A stretch of 33,263 bases of DNA, taken from the NCBI GenBank assembly GCA_947246475.1, contig CAMXSH010000027.1, positions 1-33,263 of the forward strand. The letters run 5' to 3'. Origin of the DNA: an uncultured Roseburia sp. (GTDB lineage Bacteria; Bacillota; Clostridia; Lachnospirales; Lachnospiraceae). Below, one piece after another: positions 8,995-17,580 of the stretch (positions are counted from its first letter, which is position 1; each line of letters starts with the position of its first letter). Under the pieces are notes generated by a model that saw only the letters and a list, made by a program, of their open reading frames with translations, was not told the DNA's origin and ran no database searches. Made by a program: the position numbers and the translations under genes.

Positions 8995-9047
8995 AAACCG
9001 CTTCCCAGCTCAAATAAGCGTTATTTACATCAATGTGAAAGATGATC
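8995..9047. repeat. 53-nt direct repeat, copy in the dinB leader
   Basis: Exact copy of 8881-8933. It carries dinB codons but lacks the ATG, since the bases before ATCATC are CGG on the minus strand. It begins only a few bases after the predicted transcription start, so it would be transcribed as untranslated leader. Confidence 0.92.
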
Positions 9048-9057
9048 CGATAAAATG

Positions 9058-9086
9058 ATTTTATCACAAGAACAAATGTTTGTAAA
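9058..9086 (-). promoter_or_regulatory. dinB promoter
   Basis: On the minus strand: -35 TTTACA (plus 9081-9086), 17-bp spacer, and -10 TAAAAT (plus 9058-9063) preceded by TG to make an extended -10. The -10 lies in a perfect palindrome, GATAAAAT-G-ATTTTATC (9049-9065). The spacer contains the SOS box. Confidence 0.75.
9069..9082. promoter_or_regulatory. LexA (DinR) SOS box
   Basis: AGAACAAATGTTTG matches the Gram-positive consensus CGAACRNRYGTTYG at 13 of 14 positions. It sits in the spacer of the dinB promoter and overlaps its -35 by two bases, where LexA would block RNA polymerase. It is also 11 bp upstream of the dapL -35. Confidence 0.8.
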
Positions 9087-9093
9087 GAAGGAC

Positions 9094-9122
9094 TTGCATA
9101 AAATGGGGGAGAATGATAGAAT
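9094..9122 (+). promoter_or_regulatory. dapL promoter
   Basis: TTGCAT (9094-9099), 17-bp spacer and TAGAAT (9117-9122), preceded by TG (9114-9115) as an extended -10. Start expected near 9129; the ribosome site AGGAGG is at 9142-9147. Confidence 0.72.
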
Positions 9123-9154
9123 AAGTGCATACTTTAATGCTAGGAGGTTTTATT

Positions 9155-10366
9155 ATGTACCAAATAAATGACAATTATCTGAAATTACCAGGCAGTTATC
9201 TGTTTTCTACTATTGCTAAAAAGGTGAATGCGTATACAGAGGCAAATCCGGACAAGAAAGTGATTCGTCTCGGAATCGGTGATGTGACCCTTCCTCTGGC
9301 ACCTGCGGTGATCGAAGCGATGCATAAGGCGGTAGATGAGATGGCGGATGCTGCTACCTTTAAGGGCTATGCGCCGGATCTGGGGTATGAATTTTTGAGA
9401 AATGCCATTGCGCAGAGAGATTATAAAGCCAGAGGGGTGGATATTGCCATCGATGAGATTTTTGTCAGTGATGGTGCAAAGAGTGACTCCGGAAACATTG
9501 GAGATATCTTTTCCCAGAATAACCGAATCGCAGTGTGTGATCCGGTATATCCGGTGTATGTGGATACGAATGCCATGGCGGGCAGAACAGGTGATTACCT
9601 GAAGGATAAAGAGTGCTGGTCCAATGTGATCTATATGCCATGTACGGCAGAGAATGATTTTGTGCCGGAGATCCCGAAGGAGATCCCGGATATGATCTAC
9701 ATCTGCTGTCCGAACAATCCTACGGGAACGACATTAAAAAAGGAGCAGCTGCAGAAGTGGGTTGACTTTGCTTTGACAAATGGTGCTGTTATTATATATG
9801 ATGCAGCTTACGAAGCATATATTTCAGAGGAGGATGTTCCGCATTCGATCTTTGAATGTGATGGCGCGAAAAAATGTGCCATTGAGATGAGAAGCTTTTC
9901 TAAGAATGCAGGTTTTACAGGAACCCGTTTAGGATTTACCGTAATTCCAAAAGAGCTTGTATGTGACGGCGTATCTTTGAACAGCCTCTGGGCGAGAAGA
10001 CATGGTACGAAGTTTAACGGTGCCCCTTATATCATACAGAGAGCCGGAGAGGCGGTGTACAGCGATGAGGGACAGAAACAGACGAAAGACCAGATCGCCT
10101 ATTATATGAACAATGCAAAGATTATCAGAGAAGGGCTCACAAGTGCCGGTTATACGGTATTTGGCGGTGTAAATGCGCCGTATATCTGGCTGAAGACGCC
10201 AGATCAGATGACTTCCTGGGAATTCTTTGATCATTTACTGGAAAACCACAATATTGGGGGAACTCCGGGAAGTGGTTTTGGACCGAGCGGGGAAGGATAT
10301 TTCCGGCTTACTGCTTTTGGATCTCTTGAAAACACCAAAGAGGCGATGGAGCGGCTGAAAAAGTAA
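9155..10366 (+). CDS. dapL: LL-diaminopimelate aminotransferase
   Basis: 403 residues, PLP-dependent fold type I. It converts tetrahydrodipicolinate directly to LL-diaminopimelate for lysine and peptidoglycan synthesis, bypassing the succinylase and acetylase routes. Visible features are the N-terminal [28 protein letters not shown], the PNNPTGT loop (186-192), D216 in [10 protein letters not shown], and the Schiff-base lysine K250 in [13 protein letters not shown] chose ATG 9155, with AGGAGG 7 nt upstream, over an earlier in-frame ATG at 9125 that lacks a good site. It has its own promoter and is divergent from dinB. No terminator is seen before the DUF1002 gene 78 nt downstream. Confidence 0.95.
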   Translation: MYQINDNYLKLPGSYLFSTIAKKVNAYTEANPDKKVIRLGIGDVTLPLAPAVIEAMHKAVDEMADAATFKGYAPDLGYEFLRNAIAQRDYKARGVDIAIDEIFVSDGAKSDSGNIGDIFSQNNRIAVCDPVYPVYVDTNAMAGRTGDYLKDKECWSNVIYMPCTAENDFVPEIPKEIPDMIYICCPNNPTGTTLKKEQLQKWVDFALTNGAVIIYDAAYEAYISEEDVPHSIFECDGAKKCAIEMRSFSKNAGFTGTRLGFTVIPKELVCDGVSLNSLWARRHGTKFNGAPYIIQRAGEAVYSDEGQKQTKDQIAYYMNNAKIIREGLTSAGYTVFGGVNAPYIWLKTPDQMTSWEFFDHLLENHNIGGTPGSGFGPSGEGYFRLTAFGSLENTKEAMERLKK

Positions 10367-10444
10367 TACGCAACATCATTTTAATTGAAATTATGAAAAG
10401 CGATATGTGCGTGCGTAGGATGACGCGCAGGAATAGGGGGAAAT

Positions 10445-11353
10445 ATGAGTAAATGGAAAAAGGTTCTGGTGGGGATTGTTGCACTGGGGATGGTTTTGAT
10501 GCCGGTCTCTGTCTCAAAGGCAGATGCGGTAGAGGGAGATGAAAAGCCCTATATATCCCTGGGAGCGGACCTTACGAAAGAACAGAAAAATACGGTTCTT
10601 TCTCTTCTGGATTTGACAGAAGAGGAACTGGCAGATTATGAAGTGATCCAGGTAACCAACGAGGATGAACAGGACTATCTGGATGAATATCTCTCGGATT
10701 CGGTGATCGGGACAAAAGCACTTTCGTCTGTCCGCATCGAAAAGACAGAAGAGGGAAAAGGGATCAGTGTTGTCACAAAAAATATTACTTATTGCACCAG
10801 TGGCATGTATACCAATGCCCTGATCACGGCGGGGATCAATGACGCAAAAGTGACGGTGGCAGGTCCTTTTAATCTGTCGGGAACGGCGGCCCTGGTAGGT
10901 GCCATGAAGGCATACTCTACAATGACCGGCGAGGATCTGAAAAAGGAAAATGCAGATGCCGCTACGAATGAGCTGGTGCTGACCGGAGAGCTGGGTCAGG
11001 AGCTGGGTGCAGAAAAAGCGGAAGAACTGGTAGCTTTAGTAAAACAAAGGGTACTTGACGGTGATGTGGAAACGGTGGAGGAGGTCAAAGAGATCATTAA
11101 GGAATCTGCCGGAGAATTGGATGTAAAGCTGACAGCGGAGCAGGAACAGAGGCTGGCGGCGCTTCTGGAGAAGATCAAGGACCTGGATCTGGATGTAGAT
11201 AAACTCAAACAGCAGGCAGAAGACGTGTATAACCGTCTCAAAGAGCTGGACATCGATCTGGATCAGGCAAAAGGAATTTTTGAAAAGATCATCCAGTTTT
11301 TTACTGAGATTGCTGATAAAATCGCGAACTGGTTTGCCGGATTGTTTGGGTGA
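10445..11353 (+). CDS. Secreted DUF1002 (YpuA-like) protein
   Basis: 302 residues. A signal peptide (1-27, KKVLVGIVALGMVLMPVSVSKADA) is followed by a domain of the DUF1002 type: YISLGADLTKEQKNTVLSLL, VTNEDEQDYLDEYL, SVRIEKTEEGKGISV, and ITAGINDAKVTVAGPFNLSGTAALVGAMKAY. The C-terminal third is strongly helical and acidic, with a near-repeat of leucine/aspartate segments (LDLDVDKL and LDIDLDQA), and ends in an amphipathic FTEIADKIANWFAGLFG tail that could touch the membrane. Function is unknown; Bacillus YpuA has been linked only loosely to the cell envelope. The ribosome site is a run of G just upstream. It may be read through from dapL and ends at the terminator 11425-11469. Confidence 0.85.
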   Translation: MSKWKKVLVGIVALGMVLMPVSVSKADAVEGDEKPYISLGADLTKEQKNTVLSLLDLTEEELADYEVIQVTNEDEQDYLDEYLSDSVIGTKALSSVRIEKTEEGKGISVVTKNITYCTSGMYTNALITAGINDAKVTVAGPFNLSGTAALVGAMKAYSTMTGEDLKKENADAATNELVLTGELGQELGAEKAEELVALVKQRVLDGDVETVEEVKEIIKESAGELDVKLTAEQEQRLAALLEKIKDLDLDVDKLKQQAEDVYNRLKELDIDLDQAKGIFEKIIQFFTEIADKIANWFAGLFG

Positions 11354-11424
11354 TCGCAGCTTTTCAGGTACCATTTGGCGTTGTCGGGCTTCCCTGCGCG
11401 GATGCCTGTCCAAAGTATTAAATG

Positions 11425-11469
11425 CCTGTATTTTCCGCAGATAAGTGTGGAAAGTACAGGTACTTTTTG
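11425..11469 (+). terminator. Rho-independent terminator after the DUF1002 gene
   Basis: A 15-bp stem (11425-11439 with 11446-11460, two G-T pairs, 6-nt loop) followed by TACTTTTT. Confidence 0.88.
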
Positions 11470-11512
11470 TAAAAGAGGGGTAAACTTGTACTATATCCAG
11501 GCATTTTATTTC

Positions 11513-11542
11513 TTGCCACACAGGATATACATGTGATAAAAT
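11513..11542 (+). promoter_or_regulatory. Promoter of the teichoic-acid-type gene cluster
   Basis: TTGCCA (11513-11518), 18-bp spacer and extended -10 TGA-TAAAAT (TAAAAT at 11537-11542). It implies a leader of about 180 nt before the GTG at 11730. With the terminator at 11425-11469 it accounts for much of the 376-nt gap 11354-11729; no gene is seen there. Confidence 0.6.
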
Positions 11543-11564
11543 AAGTCCTGTCGGAATTATCCAT

Positions 11565-11701
11565 AAGTTTTTAGTAAAACTTAATATGTGCAGAAGGCGT
11601 GCACATCTGCAAGTTGATTGTGCAAATTATGAGGCACAAAAAACATGCGCAGAAATTCTTTTTAAATTTAGAAACAATAGGCCGGGTATCTGTATGATAC
11701 C
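11565..11701 (+). promoter_or_regulatory. Structured 5' leader with several inverted repeats
   Basis: Inverted repeats lie at 11565-11582 (AAGTTTT/AAAACTT, loop 4), 11586-11606 (ATGTGCA/TGCACAT, loop 7) and 11685-11701 (GGTATC/GATACC, loop 5). Several TGCA/GTGC segments around 11607-11640 could pair alternatively. No known riboswitch class is recognised. The first repeat could also be a repressor operator just after the start site. Confidence 0.4.
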
Positions 11702-11729
11702 TTATTATATTATGCTGGAGGAATGATCA

Positions 11730-13916
11730 GTGAAGATAAGTGTAATTATAGCTTATCACGATGAAAAGAACTATATCCGGGACTGCCTGGGAAGTCTGGC
11801 AGAACAGAGTTACCATGATCTTGAGGTGATTATGGTATGTGACGGATGTGATAAACCAGATGTGAGTGAATGGGACGGGCTGCAGATACTTTTTGCCCAC
11901 ACGAAAGGTACAGGCGGCGTGGCAGCGGCGAGAAATGCCGGACTTGAAAAGGCTGCCGGGGAGTATATCTTTTTTATGGATGCAGATGATTATCTCGCTC
12001 CGGATACGCTGGAAAGGCTTGTGGAAAAAGAAGTGCCTGACGGATTGGTATACAGCAGGCTGCAGAGTACATGGTATAGCCGCAAGGTATATTTTGACAA
12101 CGGAGAGGAACTGGACCGCCAGAATGGTGTGGAACATACAGGGTATGGCGGGGATACGGAGAATGCCTATGAATACCTTCCCATGCGGGCTAAAAGCCTT
12201 CAGGGGATTACAGTTCTTGGAATGCTGATCTCCAGAAAGGTGATCCAGGAACATTCGATCCGGTTTTGTGAGGACCTGCATTATTTTTCAGACCTGCCCT
12301 TTTTGCTGCAGGTGCTTTCCCATGCAGAAAAAACGTTGTTTTGTGAAGACGGTTTATATATAAAGAGAAAACATAATGATCCGGTAAACCTGCCCTCGCT
12401 GCTACAGGCCAAGGATGATGAGAAAAAAGTGTTTGAGGGTATGGAGGCTTATCAAAGGGCAAAGGAGTTTATCCCTGCCCAGGATGACAATAAGAATCAG
12501 TACCTGGATTATAAATTTGTTATGTGGCTTGTGACCAGGATCGCTTCTTTTGTGGTGGAGGCAAAGCCGGCGAAACAAAAAGAGACAGTGATCGTTCTAA
12601 AGGATACCTTAAAGCTGCTGGGAAAAGGTGTATACCCCATGCTGAAGCACCATCCCAAAAAGCTGATCCGGTATGGAATGGCAGGGGATGCGGCAGGACT
12701 CGCAAAGAAGACCAGAAATCATGCAAGAAAACAGACGTTGTTCCGGATCTGCACCAGCCGTGCCAAGATGAAGCGTTATCTGTATGAGAAGGTATTTTCT
12801 AAGATGAAGATGCTGGAGGATACGGTGATTTTTGAGAGCTTTTTTGGGAAAAGCTATTCTGACAGCCCGAAGTATATTTTTGAATATCTAAACGAAAAAT
12901 ATCCAGGGAAATATAACTATATGTGGGTGAATGCGGGGAAGAAGCTAATGCTTCCGTATCCCTCCCGCCAGATGAAGCGCTTTAGTTTTAAGTATTTCTT
13001 TTATATGGCCAGGGCAAAGTATATCGTATTCAATGGAAGACAGCCCCAGTATTTTATAAAACGGAAGGGCAATGTGTTTTTGGAGACCTGGCACGGAACG
13101 CCATTAAAGAAGCTGGTATTTGACATGGAAGATGTGACCACAGCTTCGCCGTTGTATAAGGAGCAGTTTTATATCCAGACCCGTTCCTGGGATTATCTGG
13201 TGGCGCCCAATCAGTTTTCAGAGGATATTTTCCGACGTGCCTTTATGTACGATGGCCAAATGCTGGAGACGGGTTATCCGAGAAATGATATTTTGTACCG
13301 GGAAGATAAAGAACAGCTGATGAGGCAGATCAAGGCAGAGCTTGGCATACCAGAGAAGAAGAAAGTGGTCCTCTATGCGCCGACCTGGCGTGATGATGAA
13401 TTTTACGGTCATGCCCAGTATAAATTTACACTGAAACTGGATCTGGAGCAGATGAAAAGAGAACTGGGAGAAGAATACGTGGTGATCCTTAGAACTCATT
13501 ATTTTATCGCTGATTTTCTGGATCTGAGCCAGTATGCGGGATTTGCGTGGAATCTGAGTAAATATGATGATATCGCCAGACTTTATCTGATATCAGACAT
13601 TCTGATCACGGATTATTCTTCGGTCTTTTTTGACTATGCAAATCTAAGGAGACCTATGCTGTTTTTTACCTATGATCTGGAAAAGTACCGCAGCGTACTC
13701 CGGGGATTTTATATGGATGTGGAAGAGGAGCTTCCAGGACCTATGCTTTTTGAGACTGGAGAGGTCATAGAGTCCATACGCCGTATTGATGCGGTAAAAG
13801 AGGAATATAAGGAAAAATATGATCGTTTTTGCAAAAAATACTGTTCCTGGGAAGACGGACATGCCACAGAAAAGGTGGTAAATGCTGTGTTTGGTCTGAC
13901 CGGACAGGAGAAGTAA
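11730..13916 (+). CDS. GT2 glycosyltransferase fused to CDP-glycerol glycerophosphotransferase (TagF/TagB-type)
   Basis: 728 residues. Residues 1 to about 230 are a GT-A family 2 domain: SVIIAYHDEKNYIRDCLGSL, VAAARNAGLEKAAGEY, and the metal-binding DADDYL at 84-89. A basic helical linker follows. From about 365 to the end is a Glyphos_transf domain: FESFFGKSYSDSPKYIFEYL, ETWHGTPLKK near 453, YAPTWRDDEF, LRTHYFIAD, and ITDYSSVFFDYANLRRP near 626. These domains transfer glycerol-phosphate from CDP-glycerol onto a lipid-linked wall polymer at the inner face of the membrane, while the GT2 half would add a sugar. Start is GTG with GGAGGA 7 nt upstream. First of three adjacent paralogues. Confidence 0.9.
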   Translation: MKISVIIAYHDEKNYIRDCLGSLAEQSYHDLEVIMVCDGCDKPDVSEWDGLQILFAHTKGTGGVAAARNAGLEKAAGEYIFFMDADDYLAPDTLERLVEKEVPDGLVYSRLQSTWYSRKVYFDNGEELDRQNGVEHTGYGGDTENAYEYLPMRAKSLQGITVLGMLISRKVIQEHSIRFCEDLHYFSDLPFLLQVLSHAEKTLFCEDGLYIKRKHNDPVNLPSLLQAKDDEKKVFEGMEAYQRAKEFIPAQDDNKNQYLDYKFVMWLVTRIASFVVEAKPAKQKETVIVLKDTLKLLGKGVYPMLKHHPKKLIRYGMAGDAAGLAKKTRNHARKQTLFRICTSRAKMKRYLYEKVFSKMKMLEDTVIFESFFGKSYSDSPKYIFEYLNEKYPGKYNYMWVNAGKKLMLPYPSRQMKRFSFKYFFYMARAKYIVFNGRQPQYFIKRKGNVFLETWHGTPLKKLVFDMEDVTTASPLYKEQFYIQTRSWDYLVAPNQFSEDIFRRAFMYDGQMLETGYPRNDILYREDKEQLMRQIKAELGIPEKKKVVLYAPTWRDDEFYGHAQYKFTLKLDLEQMKRELGEEYVVILRTHYFIADFLDLSQYAGFAWNLSKYDDIARLYLISDILITDYSSVFFDYANLRRPMLFFTYDLEKYRSVLRGFYMDVEEELPGPMLFETGEVIESIRRIDAVKEEYKEKYDRFCKKYCSWEDGHATEKVVNAVFGLTGQEK

Positions 13917-13946
13917 AATATTGCAGAGGAAGGTTTGGAGGATAAA

Positions 13947-16325
13947 ATGTCAAAGGTAAGTGTTATCGTCCCTTATCTGAAGGGACCGTCCTATTTGGAA
14001 GAATGCATTCAAAGTATTGAGGATCAGAATCTGCCTGATTTTGAGATCATTCTGGTAGATGACAAGGATGGGCATGAGGTTCCAGAACAGGTGCTGGCTA
14101 TGAAAAATGTAAAGCATATTGTGATGGATGACGAAATTGATGCGGATGAGTATTTTGATAGGAAACATCAGTTTTTTCAAAATAGAAAAAGAATGTCGCT
14201 GGGCATGACAGAGGAAGAATATGAGGCCTATAAGAAAGAGCGGGAGAGGTCCAGGACAGCCGGTGAAGACGATAATGATATGGATGATTCTGAAAGTGCG
14301 GCAGTGAGCGTGGATACACCTTTTGAGGGAGAGCTGGAGATCCCGCTGCGCCCCTTTGGCGTGGCAGCTGCAAGAAATATGGGCTTGAAATATGCAGAGG
14401 GTGAGTATATTTACTTTCTGGATGCGGATGATTATCTGTGGGAGGACGCGCTGGCGAAGCTGGTAAAACTGGCAGAGGAGAAGAAGGCTAAGGTTGTCAC
14501 TGGCAATCGCTGGAGTTCCTGGTTCCGCCCGGTGAGTTTTGATTTTGAGAAGGCAAAACCGGATTCCGAGATCGAGGGGATATGTCCTCTTGAGGGAGAG
14601 GGATTGGAGCAGATCCTAAAGAAACGTTTCACTATACAGCACTTGTTGATCCGGCGAGATTATTTTGACAGCCTGGGACTGACCTTTGATGAATACAATA
14701 CATTTTACTCGGATATGCCTGTGGTGGCAAAGGTTCTTGCCGGGGCAGACGGAGAGATGTGGGTGGATGGCAGCAGTATCTATGTGTGGAGGCATCGAAA
14801 TGATCCGATCCATCTGCCGGCACTGTGCCAGAAAAAGAGAAAGCGCAGGACTCGTGAGTACATAGAGAGTCACGAGCAGGCGTATGAAATTCTTGCCCAG
14901 GCAGATGAACATCTTCGTTATGCGTTGTACCGCTGTCTCTGTATGTATACCATTGGTAAGTTCCCAGGCAGCCTTAAGGGGAAGAAGAGTGTCAGGTATA
15001 CACAAAATCTCCAGAAGATCCCGCAAGAGGATTTAAGGCGTATTAAGAAGGATCTTAAGTTTTTCAGGCGCCGTGAACTGGAGTTTATCGTGAAGGGAAA
15101 ATACCGTCTGGCGAAACCGATGGGACGGCTCGCATATGTCTTTAAAAAGAAAAGAGGGCTTATTGGAAAACCTATTCAGTACTGGAGATTTTTAGATAAA
15201 CGTTTTTTCAGGAAAATGCCGACCAAAGAAAATTGGGTTTTTGTGGAAAGCTTTTTTGGGAAGAGCTATTCGGACAGCCCAAAGTATCTGTATGAATATC
15301 TGTATGATACTTATGGTGATAAATACCGTTACATCTGGTGTCTGAATAAGAGGGCACCAGAGATGAAAGGACACCCTTCCATCTGTAAGAGGCATTCCCT
15401 GAGGTATGTATACTATACCTCCCGGGCTAAATATTTTATTTGTAATACAAGGCAGCCGGCATGGTTTAAAAAACGGGAGGGTGTCGTATTTCTGGAGACC
15501 TGGCATGGAACGCCGCTGAAAAAGCTTGCTTTTGACCTGGATGATATCCATGCAGTGAGCCAGGATCATAAGAAGTTATTTTACCGCCAGAGTAAGGCAT
15601 GGAATTATCTGATCTCTGCAAACCGTTTTTCCACGGATGTATTTGAGCGTGCATTCTGCTATCCGAGGGAGCAGATCATTGAGGTGGGATACCCGCGGAA
15701 CGATATTCTCTATTCGGAACGTGCTGGGGAGATCGCGAAAGAAGTAAAACGGGAGTTTGGTATCCCGGAGGACAAACGGGTGATCCTGTATGCTCCGACA
15801 TGGCGTGACAATCAGTTTTATGGCAAGGCAAAATATAAATTTACCCTTGCCATGGATCTGGAGCGGATGCGCCGGGAATTTGGAAAGGACAGCGTTCTGC
15901 TTTTAAGGACCCATTACTATATCGCTGATATTCTTGATCTCACGGGGCTTGAGGATTTTGTATATAACGGAAGCACATACAATGACGTGTCCAGGCTGTA
16001 CCTGGCTTCGGACATTTGTATTACGGACTATTCCTCTGTCTTTTTTGATTTTGCAAACCTGAGACGGCCGATGCTGTTTTTTGCTTATGATTATGAGGAT
16101 TACAAAGGAGAGATCCGGGGGATGTACTTTGATATGAATACAGAGCTTCCGGGACCGATCCTTCAGACAAATGATGAACTTGTGGAGGCACTTCATAATA
16201 TCGATAAAGTTACGGAACAGTACAAAGAACGCTATGAGCAGTTTTATGAGAGATTCTGCAGTGTGGATGACGGTTTTGCTTCCCAGCGTGCCATTGATAT
16301 TGTTTTCGGGAAGGAGCAGACATGA
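13947..16325 (+). CDS. Second GT2 + glycerophosphotransferase fusion, with an insertion in the GT2 domain
   Basis: 792 residues, same two-domain plan as its neighbour. GT2 features are VSVIVPYLKGPSYLEECI, VAAARNMGLKYAEGEY and LDADDYL (158-164). The C-terminal domain has VESFFGKSYSDSPKYLYEYL, ETWHGTPLKKLAF, YAPTWRDNQF and ITDYSSVFFDFANLRRP. About 75 extra residues (roughly 62-128), highly charged with an acidic run EDDNDMDD, separate the nucleotide-binding DD pair from the VAAARN segment. The insert is probably a disordered or helical surface loop. I chose ATG 13947 (GGAGG at 13937-13941) over TTG 13935. It follows the previous stop by about 30 nt and overlaps the next gene by 4 nt, so the three are one operon. 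Confidence 0.88.
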   Translation: MSKVSVIVPYLKGPSYLEECIQSIEDQNLPDFEIILVDDKDGHEVPEQVLAMKNVKHIVMDDEIDADEYFDRKHQFFQNRKRMSLGMTEEEYEAYKKERERSRTAGEDDNDMDDSESAAVSVDTPFEGELEIPLRPFGVAAARNMGLKYAEGEYIYFLDADDYLWEDALAKLVKLAEEKKAKVVTGNRWSSWFRPVSFDFEKAKPDSEIEGICPLEGEGLEQILKKRFTIQHLLIRRDYFDSLGLTFDEYNTFYSDMPVVAKVLAGADGEMWVDGSSIYVWRHRNDPIHLPALCQKKRKRRTREYIESHEQAYEILAQADEHLRYALYRCLCMYTIGKFPGSLKGKKSVRYTQNLQKIPQEDLRRIKKDLKFFRRRELEFIVKGKYRLAKPMGRLAYVFKKKRGLIGKPIQYWRFLDKRFFRKMPTKENWVFVESFFGKSYSDSPKYLYEYLYDTYGDKYRYIWCLNKRAPEMKGHPSICKRHSLRYVYYTSRAKYFICNTRQPAWFKKREGVVFLETWHGTPLKKLAFDLDDIHAVSQDHKKLFYRQSKAWNYLISANRFSTDVFERAFCYPREQIIEVGYPRNDILYSERAGEIAKEVKREFGIPEDKRVILYAPTWRDNQFYGKAKYKFTLAMDLERMRREFGKDSVLLLRTHYYIADILDLTGLEDFVYNGSTYNDVSRLYLASDICITDYSSVFFDFANLRRPMLFFAYDYEDYKGEIRGMYFDMNTELPGPILQTNDELVEALHNIDKVTEQYKERYEQFYERFCSVDDGFASQRAIDIVFGKEQT

Positions 16326-17503
16326 GAAATTTCATTCGGTTTCTCGTAAAAAAAATAGTGATCATCATATATCGTATCATGTGTGTTGTGCTTCCAGTAA
16401 ACAAAAGACGGATTGTTTTTGATTCCAGTCTGGGAAAGAGCTATTCGGGAAATCCAAGGCATATCTTTGAATATATGGTGGAAAATGGTTATCAGGAGAA
16501 GTGGGAATGCACCTGGTTTTATGAAAGCATTCCCTATCCGATCCCTGGAGACGGCTATCAGTTCCGCTATGGACGGCTGCGTTACCTCTACTATATGGCG
16601 ACAGCAAAGGTATGGGTATTTGACTGCCGTCAGCCAGAATGGCTCATAAAGCGGAAAAACTGTTTTTATATCCAGACCTGGCATGGAACCCCGTTAAAAA
16701 AGCTGGTTCTTGATATGGATAATGTATTCATGATGAATGAGACAGACATTGGCACTTATCAGAAGGGCTTTGTGAAAAATGTACAGATCTGGGATTATCT
16801 GATCTCCCAGAATCCATTTTCCACGGTAACATTCCGGCGCGCCTTTGCCTTTGATAAAGAGATGTTGGAGATCGGGTATCCGAGAAATGACCTCCTGCTT
16901 TCTAAAAACAATGAAGAGGATATCTGGCTGTTGAAAAAACGGCTGGGACTGCCTCTGGATAAAAAGATCCTTCTCTATGCGCCCACCTTCCGTGACGATG
17001 AGTTTGAAGAGAATTCCAGCTATAAGTTCAGCCCAAAGCTCTCTTTTGACCTTCTTATGGAGAGACTGCAGGAGGACTATATACTGATCGTCAAGTATCA
17101 TTATCTGATCATGGATTATATTGACTGGTTTCCCTATAATGGATTTATTTATCATTTTGACCAGAGCCATGACATAGCCGAGCTGTTTCTTGTATCAGAT
17201 ATGCTGATCACGGACTATTCTTCTGTCATGTTTGATTACAGCATCCTGAAACGGCCGATGTTTTTCTATGCCTATGATCTGGAAAAATACAGAAATGACT
17301 TGAGAGGATTTTATTTTGACTATGAGGGAGAGATGCCAGGACCGATTTCATCGGACACGGAAGAGCTCATAGGTAATATACTGAATTACGATCCGAAAGA
17401 ATACGAAGAACGCTTCGAGAAATTCCATGAAAAATATAACATCTGGGACGATGGAAGAGCATCGGAAAAGGTGGTGAAGCTCATTGAGGAGCTGATCGGG
17501 TAA
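16322..17503 (+). CDS. CDP-glycerol glycerophosphotransferase family protein (single domain)
   Basis: 393 residues. A short hydrophobic, basic N-terminus (FLVKKIVIIIYRIMCVVL) could bind the membrane. The Glyphos_transf domain then has FDSSLGKSYSGNPRHIFEYM, QTWHGTPLKKLVLDMDN, YAPTFRDDEF, VKYHYLIMD and ITDYSSVMFDYSILKRP. It lacks the GT2 half of its two upstream paralogues. ATG 16322 overlaps the previous stop (ATGA), which suggests translational coupling. It probably primes or extends a poly(glycerol-phosphate)-type polymer; which of the three genes primes and which polymerises cannot be read from sequence. The operon ends at the terminator 17525-17553. Confidence 0.9.
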   Translation: MRNFIRFLVKKIVIIIYRIMCVVLPVNKRRIVFDSSLGKSYSGNPRHIFEYMVENGYQEKWECTWFYESIPYPIPGDGYQFRYGRLRYLYYMATAKVWVFDCRQPEWLIKRKNCFYIQTWHGTPLKKLVLDMDNVFMMNETDIGTYQKGFVKNVQIWDYLISQNPFSTVTFRRAFAFDKEMLEIGYPRNDLLLSKNNEEDIWLLKKRLGLPLDKKILLYAPTFRDDEFEENSSYKFSPKLSFDLLMERLQEDYILIVKYHYLIMDYIDWFPYNGFIYHFDQSHDIAELFLVSDMLITDYSSVMFDYSILKRPMFFYAYDLEKYRNDLRGFYFDYEGEMPGPISSDTEELIGNILNYDPKEYEERFEKFHEKYNIWDDGRASEKVVKLIEELIG

Positions 17504-17524
17504 AAAAGATAATATTAACGGAGA

Positions 17525-17553
17525 AAAGATGGTTGTCTGCAGCCATCTTTTTT
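17525..17553 (+). terminator. Terminator of the glycerophosphotransferase operon
   Basis: An 11-bp stem (17525-17535 with 17540-17550, one G-T pair, 4-nt loop) running into a T tract of six. Confidence 0.9.
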
Positions 17554-17580
17554 CTATGTTCCCGACTGCCCCTTTTTGTA

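Noticed and set aside
11354-11420. Short similarity (TGTCGGGCT with flanks) to 25630-25645 as a repeat family
   Set aside because: Only about a dozen bases match, without shared structure; within chance expectation.
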